A stretch of 5,291 nucleotides of DNA from an uncultured Butyricicoccus sp. (GTDB taxonomy: Bacteria > Bacillota > Clostridia > Oscillospirales > Butyricicoccaceae). The translations under genes and the position numbers were made by a program. Of the stretch, positions 1 through 5,070 are shown piece by piece (within the stretch, counting starts at the first letter, position 1; each line of letters starts with the position of its first letter). A model generated the notes under the pieces. The model was given only the letters and a program-made list of their open reading frames with translations. It was not told the origin of the DNA and ran no database searches. The stretch covers positions 1 to 5,291 of the forward strand of contig CAJUDU010000122.1 of the NCBI GenBank assembly GCA_910584935.1, written 5' to 3'.

Positions 1-50
1 CCTATTATACCACACCTTCTTGACTTATGAAGGATTAAATCAGTGGTTCC
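1..50 (-). mobile_element. putative insertion-sequence end (partial, interrupting the MBL gene)
   Basis: Seen: the minus-strand coding sequence of the metallo-beta-lactamase-fold gene stops matching its family at about position 50. The following DNA starts GGAACCACTGATTTAA, a GGAACC-type terminus of the sort found on several DDE-transposase insertion sequences. The four bases just before it on the minus strand are CTAA (51-54), which fits a YTAR-type target duplication. Within the 50 bases is an outward-to-inward promoter, as expected upstream of a transposase gene. None of the three frames across this stretch continues a recognisable MBL protein. Inferred: this is the terminal inverted repeat and transposase promoter region of an element that extends beyond the left edge. 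The other end and the transposase are not visible, so the family cannot be assigned. The alternative is an unrelated deletion or assembly junction. Confidence 0.42.
4..31 (-). promoter_or_regulatory. sigma-A type promoter with extended -10, reading out of the left edge
   Basis: On the minus strand TTCATA (31-26) is followed after 16 bases by a perfect TATAAT (9-4), which is preceded by TGG to give an extended -10. The -35 matches consensus at four of six bases. Transcription would start about position -3, just outside the window, and run left. Its place inside the putative insertion-sequence end suggests a transposase promoter. No gene is visible to confirm it. Confidence 0.4.
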
Positions 51-349
51 TTAGGCCGCCTGGCATAGAACTCACCAAATGCGTTTTCGCGCACATAAAC
101 CAAAGCATGGTCATTAGCTTGCAAAAAAGCACGCAATCCACCACCATGGTCATAATGTGCATGGGAAATCACAGCAAAATCCACAGCGGCAATATCAATG
201 CCCATATGCTGTGCATTCTGGGTGAATAAATTTGTTTTGCCAAGGTCAAATAATATATTTTTCCCATTGGCAGTGATATGGAAACTCAATCCATGTTCAC
301 AGGAATAACCCTCCAACGCTTTGTCGTCCACCAATGTCCGGATAACCAT
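35..349 (-). pseudogene. MBL-fold metallo-hydrolase, 3'-truncated
   Basis: The ATG at 349 follows GGGAAGGA with a normal spacing, 22 bases downstream of the 414-residue gene, so it is the third gene of the same operon. The protein resembles COG1237-type MBL-fold hydrolases (related to the archaeal dihydropterin-ribofuranosyl-aminobenzene phosphate synthase group). It has CEHGLSFHI near residues 17-25, NILFDLGKT at 31-39 and the zinc-binding motif SHAHYDHGGGL at 62-72 (H63, H65, D67, H68). Family members are about 250-290 residues. This one ends at residue 104, with the last few residues (about 101-104, EPLI) encoded by foreign-looking DNA. The later zinc ligands (a further His, Asp and His) are therefore missing, and the product should be inactive. 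The break coincides with the putative insertion-sequence terminus at 50. The biochemical substrate of this family in bacteria is largely unknown. Confidence 0.8.
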
Positions 350-371
350 TTATCCCGCATCCTTCCCTATT

Positions 372-1616
372 TTATTCTGCTGTCGATAACATCAATTTGA
401 TACGGTTTTCCTGGTTGATTTTTGATGCGCCAGGGTCATAATCCACAGAAACAATATTCGCTTGTGGATACCGTTCTCGGATTTTGCGCACCATGCCTTT
501 GCCAGCGATATGGTTTGGCAAACAGCCAAATGGCTGGGTACATACAATATTGTTGACGCCTTCGGTAATCAGTTCAACCATTTCCGCAGGAAGCAGCCAA
601 CCTTCCCCCATTTTCACACCTTGACCGATGATTTCACGGGATAACTTGCGCACATCTTCAAAGCACTGTGGGGCGCGGAACCGCCCATGTTTTTGGATAA
701 TGGAAATCATATCTTTCTGCTTATTCAAAACAAATTTATAAATCAGCTTGTTCCGCATTGCTGTTTTGGCAGACCGCCCATATAATTCATGATCGATAAT
801 ACCATTATAAATGCAATACATACAAAAGTCCAGCAGTCCGGGAAGAACAGGTTCACAACCTTCCGATACCAGGAAATCTTCCAGATGATTGTTGCCAAGC
901 GGCGAAAATTTCACATAAATTTCCCCAACAATGCCAACTTTCTTTTTCTGTACTGATAAATCGCAGGGCACTTTGGCGAAGGCATCCAAAACAAACCGGT
1001 ATAAATGCCGGACTTCTTTATAATGGATCAAGCGGTTGCCAGTAAAGCGTTCAGAAACGGCACGGGTGCAGATATCAACCGCTTTTTGTGATGCACCCGG
1101 TACCTTTTCATAAGGGCGGCACTGATTGTGCAGCATCATAATCAAGTCACCAATCAGCAACCCATATGCAATCTGAACAAGCATCTGCGGCGTCAGCTTA
1201 AAACCCGGATTTGCTTCCAGTCCGGAAAAATTGAGAGAAATCACCGGGATATGGTCATATCCATTCTTTTTCAGCGCTTTGCGCAGTAGATGGATATAAT
1301 TAGAAGCACGGCATCCACCACCTGTCTGGCTCATAATCAGCGCAATTTTATGGGTATCGTACTTGCCACTTTCCACAGCATGAATAAGCTGCCCAATGGT
1401 CAGCAATGCCGGGTAACAGGTATCATTATGGACATTTTTCAGCCCCGTTTCGACAATTGCCGGGCCATCTGTTGTCAGCAATTCCATATGATAGCCATAG
1501 TTTTTCATAATTTTCAATGCTAGCCCAAATTGTATTGGCAGCATATTGGGCACAAGGATTGTATAATCCTTTTTCATTTCTTCGGTAAATGCAACACCAT
1601 TATTGTTGTTTTGCAA
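372..1616 (-). CDS. 2-hydroxyacyl-CoA dehydratase activase-associated protein (C-terminal half of the split activase/DUF2229 system)
   Basis: This 414-residue protein corresponds to the C-terminal part of the large acyl-CoA dehydratase activase-related proteins of Clostridia, which are usually one chain of about 1400 residues. Visible landmarks are NDTCYPALL (Cys67), SQTGGGCRASNY (Cys102), VGIVGEIYVKFSPLGNNHLEDFL (228-250), and CTQPFGCLPNH (Cys359, Cys365) near the end. These conserved cysteines suggest iron-sulfur ligation, as in the HgdB/BcrBC-type dehydratase and double-cubane proteins. That link is inference from resemblance. No signal peptide or clear membrane segment is seen, so it should be cytoplasmic. 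The start is a TTG at 1616, chosen because a perfect AGGAGG (minus strand, 1631-1626) sits nine bases upstream. The next in-frame ATG (Met14) is at 1577. The gene overlaps the 985-residue gene by 17 bases in another frame and is followed 22 bases later by the MBL gene. It is likely co-transcribed and translationally coupled. Confidence 0.85.
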   Translation of the reverse strand: MQNNNNGVAFTEEMKKDYTILVPNMLPIQFGLALKIMKNYGYHMELLTTDGPAIVETGLKNVHNDTCYPALLTIGQLIHAVESGKYDTHKIALIMSQTGGGCRASNYIHLLRKALKKNGYDHIPVISLNFSGLEANPGFKLTPQMLVQIAYGLLIGDLIMMLHNQCRPYEKVPGASQKAVDICTRAVSERFTGNRLIHYKEVRHLYRFVLDAFAKVPCDLSVQKKKVGIVGEIYVKFSPLGNNHLEDFLVSEGCEPVLPGLLDFCMYCIYNGIIDHELYGRSAKTAMRNKLIYKFVLNKQKDMISIIQKHGRFRAPQCFEDVRKLSREIIGQGVKMGEGWLLPAEMVELITEGVNNIVCTQPFGCLPNHIAGKGMVRKIRERYPQANIVSVDYDPGASKINQENRIKLMLSTAE

Positions 1617-4557
1617 GTTTTCTGCCCTCCTCTACGGCGGCAATCATACTGCGGATGCGTATTTTTGCCGCGCCAAGGTTATTGATTTCATCGATTTTTA
1701 GTTGGGTATAAATTTTGCCGCCGGTTTCAACAATCGACCGGATCTCATCAGTTGTAATCGCATCAATGCCACAGCCAAAAGAAACAAGTTGTATCAGTTG
1801 TGCATTATCTTTATGTACGGCATAATTTGCAGCTGAATACATCCGGGCATGATAAGTCCACTGATTGAGGACATTCACTTTAGGGCTTTCCGCAAGCTGC
1901 CAAACCGCATCTTCACTGACGACCACCATACCATATGACGCAATCAATTGATGAATGCCATGGTTAATTTCCGGGTCGATATGATATGGACGCCCAACCA
2001 CTACCGCAATTTCAAGCCCATGTTCATCGGCATACGCAATGGCTTTACGCCCTTGCTCACGCACTGCTGCATAATAATGATCCAGTGCCTGGTATGCTGC
2101 CTGCGCAGCGTGGGCAGTGTGCCTTTTCTTAATTGCCGTATATTTTTTACAGAAGAATCGCTCTGCTTGTTTAATGAACTCTTTTTGATTGGAAAGCTCA
2201 AAATATGGCATCATAAAATCAAAATCCTGAAGCGCTGGGATATTGGCTTCAAGCAGTTCCGGATAATAGGCAGCAACTGGACAGTTATAACAGTTATCTC
2301 CGCGCTGCTCATCCAAATTATAGGTCATGCACGGATAAAAGATGGCATCAACATTTTTTTCTAACAGGTTTTCAATATGCCCATGCATCAGTTTCGCAGG
2401 ATAACAAACCGTATCTGAGGGGATGGAATGCTGCCCTTTTTGGTACATTTCACGGGTAGAAACATCGCTGCGCACAACTTCAAACCCTAGCCCTGTCAAG
2501 AATGTTTTCCAGAATGGATAAAGCTCAAAAATATTCAGCCCAAACGGAAGCCCAATTTTTCCGAGTGGTTTTTTTATTTTGGGAGCAATAGCATCATAAC
2601 TTTTCAGTTTTTCCAGTTTCCATGCATAAAGATCAGGCAGCTTTTCGCTTTCGCCTTTGCCAAGCGGACGCTCACAGCGGTTGCCTGATATAAACCGCCG
2701 TCCGCCTGAAAATGTATTTACCGTCAAATTACAATGATTTGTACATAGTCCACAGCGCACACTGCGGGATTCATGAGTGAAACTCCCAAGTTCTGATTCT
2801 GTGATAATCCCTGTTTGCGCAGGACAATTATCCATTGCATGGAGCGCCGCACCATATGCGCCCATCAGCCCGGAAATTGCCGGGCGGGTGACCTCTCTAC
2901 CGATTTCCTGTTCAAAAGAACGTAAAATGGCATCATTGAGGAATGTGCCGCCTTGTACAACAATATGCTGTCCCAAATCATCCGGCGAAACTGCGCGAAT
3001 CACTTTATACAGTGCATTTTTCACAATTGACACGGAAAGCCCTGCGGAAATGGCGTCAATGCCTGCGCCATCTTTTTGCGCCTGCTTGACAGATGAATTC
3101 ATAAATACAGTGCAGCGTGAACCAAGGTCAATTGGATGTTCTGCCAGCAATCCCAGCTTACAAAATTCTTCAATAGAATAACCCATAGACCGAGCAAAAG
3201 TTTCAATAAACGACCCACAGCCAGAAGAACACGCCTCGTTCAGGAAAATATTATCAATACAGCGATTGCGGATTTTGAAACATTTGATATCCTGCCCGCC
3301 AATGTCGATAATAAAATCTACATCCGGGCAGAAATGGCGTGCTGCCCGAAAATGCGCAACTGTTTCCACCAACCCATGGTCAATGCCAAATGCACTTTTA
3401 ATCAGCGCTTCACCATAGCCTGTCACAGCAGATGATACAATACGCACACGGTCGCCGCATAAACCATACAGTTTTTGCAGCTGTTCATGGATAACATCCA
3501 CCGGGTTGCCTTTATTGGGAGTATAATGATGGAATAAAATCTGGTGTCCTGTACCAATGAGTACAATTTTTGTTGTGGTAGAACCACAGTCAATCCCTAA
3601 GTAAGCATCTCCCTGATAAACGGTAACATTTTCCGTCATCACATCATGTTTGCCATGGCGGCGGGTAAACACACGGTATTCTTCCTGTGAAGTGAAAAGT
3701 GGGTTTAAATATTGGGAAATTGCTGGTTCACCGGCTGTTTTCTCCAATATCTCAAGCAGTTCATCAAACTGGTATTCCCGCGTGGTATCTGAGGCATATT
3801 CGGCAGCGCCTGCAGCAATTGCATACGGTGCCAGCGCTGGAAAATGGGCATGGTCTTTATCCAGCCCTAAAGTCTGCTGAAAACGCCGCTGAAGCCCCAT
3901 AAAGAAGAACAATGGCCCGCCAAGGAATAAAATATCCCCCTCAATTGCACGCCCTTGTGCCAGCCCGGTAAGTGTCTGGTTGACAACGGCTTGAAAAATA
4001 GAAGCTGCAATATCTTCCTTGCGTGCGCCTTCATTCAGCAGCGGCTGAATATCCGATTTTGCAAATACGCCACAGCGAGAAGCAATTGTATAAATCCGCT
4101 GTGCATCCAAACTCAGTTCATCAAGCTGGGAAGGGGTAACATCCAATAAAACTGCCATCTGGTCAATAAAAGCACCTGTACCGCCTGCACAGGAGCCATT
4201 CATGCGTTCTTCCAGCTGGCCCGTGAGGAATACAATTTTCGCATCTTCACCACCCAGTTCTATAACAACATCTGCCTTTGGCACATGGGTGCCAACCGCT
4301 TTCCGTGTTGCATAGACCTCCTGGATAAAATCAATCCCACTGGCTTTGGCAACCCCTAAACCAGCAGAACCAGTAATTGCAGTTTTTAATATTTTATTTC
4401 CAATTACTTCACGTGCTTCACGCAACATTTCGCACGCCTTTTCCCGCACTTTGGAAAAATGGCGTTCATACCGTTTGAAAATAATTTCCCCAGCACGAAC
4501 AGCTACAAGTTTAACGGTTGTTGAACCAATATCGATTCCTAAACTTACCAAACTCAT
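1600..4557 (-). CDS. double-domain 2-hydroxyacyl-CoA dehydratase activase-like ATPase with DUF2229-like region
   Basis: The 985-residue protein has two tandem BcrAD/BadFG/HgdC-type ASKHA ATPase domains. Domain 1 (about 1-255) shows GIDIGSTT at 7-14, ELGGEDAK at 100-107, NGSCAGGTG (Cys123) and ASRCGVF (Cys162). Domain 2 (about 318-575) shows GIDCGSTTTK at 321-330, DIGGQDIK at 418-425, NEACSSGCGSF (Cys443, Cys447) and GSRCTVF (Cys482). In HgdC the two equivalent cysteines of each subunit bind one [4Fe-4S] cluster at the dimer interface. A segment CGLCTNHC plus Cys628 (602-628) follows. Then comes a DUF2229-like region with DTVCYPAKL (Cys718), FYPCMTYN (Cys743) and CYNCP (Cys756, Cys759), and a tail with GRPYHIDPEINHG (855-867) and FGCGIDA (Cys929). 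The expected role is ATP-driven delivery of low-potential electrons, in the cytoplasm and oxygen-sensitive. The acceptor and substrate are unknown. The ATG at 4557 follows an AGGA eight bases upstream (4569-4566). It is the first gene of the operon. Confidence 0.88.
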   Translation of the reverse strand: MSLVSLGIDIGSTTVKLVAVRAGEIIFKRYERHFSKVREKACEMLREAREVIGNKILKTAITGSAGLGVAKASGIDFIQEVYATRKAVGTHVPKADVVIELGGEDAKIVFLTGQLEERMNGSCAGGTGAFIDQMAVLLDVTPSQLDELSLDAQRIYTIASRCGVFAKSDIQPLLNEGARKEDIAASIFQAVVNQTLTGLAQGRAIEGDILFLGGPLFFFMGLQRRFQQTLGLDKDHAHFPALAPYAIAAGAAEYASDTTREYQFDELLEILEKTAGEPAISQYLNPLFTSQEEYRVFTRRHGKHDVMTENVTVYQGDAYLGIDCGSTTTKIVLIGTGHQILFHHYTPNKGNPVDVIHEQLQKLYGLCGDRVRIVSSAVTGYGEALIKSAFGIDHGLVETVAHFRAARHFCPDVDFIIDIGGQDIKCFKIRNRCIDNIFLNEACSSGCGSFIETFARSMGYSIEEFCKLGLLAEHPIDLGSRCTVFMNSSVKQAQKDGAGIDAISAGLSVSIVKNALYKVIRAVSPDDLGQHIVVQGGTFLNDAILRSFEQEIGREVTRPAISGLMGAYGAALHAMDNCPAQTGIITESELGSFTHESRSVRCGLCTNHCNLTVNTFSGGRRFISGNRCERPLGKGESEKLPDLYAWKLEKLKSYDAIAPKIKKPLGKIGLPFGLNIFELYPFWKTFLTGLGFEVVRSDVSTREMYQKGQHSIPSDTVCYPAKLMHGHIENLLEKNVDAIFYPCMTYNLDEQRGDNCYNCPVAAYYPELLEANIPALQDFDFMMPYFELSNQKEFIKQAERFFCKKYTAIKKRHTAHAAQAAYQALDHYYAAVREQGRKAIAYADEHGLEIAVVVGRPYHIDPEINHGIHQLIASYGMVVVSEDAVWQLAESPKVNVLNQWTYHARMYSAANYAVHKDNAQLIQLVSFGCGIDAITTDEIRSIVETGGKIYTQLKIDEINNLGAAKIRIRSMIAAVEEGRKLAKQQ
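1626..1631 (-). promoter_or_regulatory. Shine-Dalgarno AGGAGG inside the upstream gene, fixing a TTG start
   Basis: The minus strand reads AGGAGG here, nine bases before the TTG at 1616. It is embedded in the Glu-Glu-Gly codons (residues 976-978) near the 3' end of the 985-residue gene. A full-consensus site paired with a weak TTG codon and a 17-base overlap points to re-initiation by ribosomes finishing the upstream gene, giving a coupled ratio of the two proteins. Confidence 0.7.
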
Positions 4558-4591
4558 ACTTTTATTCCTACTTTACCCGAAATTCTAATTT

Positions 4592-4624
4592 ATATCATCC
4601 AATACCATTGGTATCGCATGATAT
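4592..4624. promoter_or_regulatory. 33-bp interrupted palindrome, candidate operator or 5'-leader hairpin
   Basis: Centred on 4608, the outer arms ATATCAT (4592-4598) and ATGATAT (4618-4624) are perfect complements, as are the inner arms ATACCA (4602-4607) and TGGTAT (4609-4614) around a single base. The three-base joints between them are imperfect. It begins about nine bases downstream of the predicted start point of the minus-strand operon, so a bound repressor would block transcription. As RNA it would instead form a leader hairpin, whose one-base centre would have to open into a larger loop. I do not recognise the regulator. The same arm also contains an extended -10 on the plus strand (TGATATAAT, 4619-4627). 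Confidence 0.55.
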
Positions 4625-4639
4625 AATAACAGCACTGTA

Positions 4640-4668
4640 ATACTACAACGAAACGGCAATAAAGTCAA
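4640..4668 (-). promoter_or_regulatory. sigma-A type promoter of the activase operon
   Basis: On the minus strand TTGACT (4668-4663, five of six to consensus) is followed after exactly 17 bases by TAGTAT (4645-4640, four of six). Transcription would start near 4633, giving a leader of about 75 bases before the ATG at 4557. It is the best-scoring promoter by eye upstream of the operon. Confidence 0.6.
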
Positions 4669-4796
4669 ATGTATAGACATGAAAAAATGCTGGATTCGCG
4701 TTAAAATCCTGTTAAGATTTTTCGATTTTCGTAAAACGCAATATTATTTTGGATCATTTTATACTCTGCTTTTTTGCTTTATTTAAAGGCATAGAA

Positions 4797-4805
4797 TGTT
4801 ATAAT
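4797..4805 (+). promoter_or_regulatory. extended -10 element (TGTTATAAT) on the plus strand
   Basis: TG at 4797-4798, one base, then a perfect TATAAT at 4800-4805. No good -35 lies at 16-18 bases; extended -10 promoters can work without one. A start near 4812 would transcribe the stem-loop at 4840-4881 and end at the hairpin terminator at 4910-4946, about 135 nt. AT-rich DNA yields such matches by chance, so support is modest. Confidence 0.28.
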
Positions 4806-4839
4806 GTTTTGTTTTTTCAAAATATTTTGCAACTAGTTT

Positions 4840-4881
4840 GCAGCTAATGCGCAACTACCAGCAAAAGCTTGTGCAAGCTGC
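4840..4881 (+). other. long stem-loop, possible structured RNA element
   Basis: GCAGCT (4840-4845) pairs with AGCTGC (4876-4881). After a two-base AA bulge, TGCGCAA (4848-4854) pairs with TTGTGCA (4869-4875), with one position that is G-U in plus-strand RNA but A-C in minus-strand RNA, so the plus-strand fold is the better one. The 14-base loop contains GCAAAAGC. A competing 14-bp palindrome, AGCTTG/CAAGCT, lies at 4866-4879. The structure is seen in the sequence; transcription is not shown. Confidence 0.4.
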
Positions 4882-4904
4882 CCAAACGTATTTTATTCAA
4901 AATA

Positions 4905-4998
4905 ATAACAAAAGCCCCGCCGCGTGATCAGCGCAGCAGGGCTTTTGCGTTATGGTAAATAAAAGCTTGAACTGCATAGGATTTGGGGGATCCTATGC
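4905..4998 (-). ncRNA. candidate small RNA (hypothetical), two hairpins with intrinsic terminator
   Basis: A minus-strand transcript starting near 4998 would begin with a perfect 9-bp hairpin: GCATAGGAT (4998-4990), a seven-base loop CCCCCAA (4989-4983), and ATCCTATGC (4982-4974). A single-stranded linker of about 27 bases follows, then the terminator hairpin (4946-4910) and a U-rich tail. The length is about 90-95 nt. An extended -10 (TGGTATGCT) lies exactly the right distance upstream, and tandem Spo0A-type boxes lie upstream of that. A C-rich hairpin loop is typical of Gram-positive regulatory RNAs that pair with G-rich ribosome binding sites. There is no reading frame of note. The alternative is that both hairpins are just the 3' tail of the right-edge gene. 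Function and expression are inference only. Confidence 0.3.
4910..4946. terminator. intrinsic terminator, probably bidirectional
   Basis: AAAAGCCC (4910-4917) pairs with GGGCTTTT (4939-4946). The stem continues with two and then three more GC pairs across single mismatches to a loop at about TGATCA. On the minus strand the stem is followed by TTTTGTTATTATTTT, a good U-rich tail. On the plus strand the tail is only TTTTGCGTT. It most likely ends the transcript of the right-edge gene or of the candidate small RNA, and may also stop plus-strand transcription. Confidence 0.75.
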
Positions 4999-5004
4999 GA
5001 TTAC

Positions 5005-5013
5005 AGCATACCA
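5005..5013 (-). promoter_or_regulatory. extended -10 element for the candidate small RNA
   Basis: The minus strand reads TGG then TATGCT (5010-5005), four of six to TATAAT with the extended TGn. There is no good -35 at 16-18 bases, as is usual for activator-dependent promoters. An overlapping TGTAAT at 5005-5000 is an alternative -10 that would shift the start to about 4993. Confidence 0.3.
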
Positions 5014-5031
5014 CATATTTCGACCTTTGTA

Positions 5032-5048
5032 TGTCGAATCTTGTCGAA
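5032..5048 (-). promoter_or_regulatory. tandem Spo0A-type boxes
   Basis: The minus strand has two perfect copies of TTCGACA (5048-5042 and 5038-5032) separated by AGA, a 10-base repeat that places both on the same DNA face. The Spo0A box consensus is TTCGACA (plus-strand form TGTCGAA). A third, near-match copy, TTCGACC, lies in the opposite orientation at 5019-5025. Relative to a start at 4998 the pair covers about -50 to -34, the region where Spo0A activates sigma-A promoters such as spoIIG. That Spo0A binds here is inference. Confidence 0.4.
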
Positions 5049-5070
5049 TGGGAAAATAATTTTTTATTCT

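Larger units (their letters stand above)
4669..4909. other. AT-rich intergenic stretch without a supported gene
   Basis: About 240 bases of AT-rich DNA between the operon promoter and the terminator. No frame on either strand gives a convincing protein. It contains short inverted repeats (for example AAAATC and GATTTT at about 4703-4721), an extended -10 on the plus strand (4797-4805) and the long stem-loop at 4840-4881, listed separately. The rest shows nothing I can name. Confidence 0.5.

Noticed and set aside
1..50. Simple frameshift as the cause of the MBL truncation
   Set aside because: The only other open frame over 1-50 reads GTTDLILHKSRRCGII, which does not resemble the continuation of an MBL-fold protein.
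1600..1616. Programmed ribosomal frameshift joining the 985- and 414-residue frames
   Set aside because: The second frame is +1 relative to the first and no classic slippery heptamer or stall codon is seen. The AGGAGG plus TTG start explains expression of the second gene better.
1948..2364. 138-codon plus-strand ORF antisense to the 985-residue gene
   Set aside because: It is the shadow of a strongly supported, motif-rich coding frame. The product is low-complexity and unlike any family, with no ribosome binding site of note.
2777..3435. Overlapping plus-strand ORFs (134 and 99 codons) antisense to ATPase domain 2
   Set aside because: They mirror the minus-strand coding sequence that encodes the conserved DIGGQD and SRCTVF motifs and have no independent evidence.
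4679..4786. 35-codon plus-strand ORF starting MKKCWIRVKILLRFF with a hydrophobic C-terminal part
   Set aside because: There is no Shine-Dalgarno sequence upstream, it lies in AT-rich DNA where such frames arise by chance, and the protein has no recognisable pattern. The extended -10 at 4619-4627 is its only support.
4970..5002. Hairpin at 4974-4998 as an intrinsic terminator of the right-edge gene
   Set aside because: The stem is AT/GC mixed and is not followed by a U tract on either strand. The hairpin at 4910-4946 is the proper terminator.
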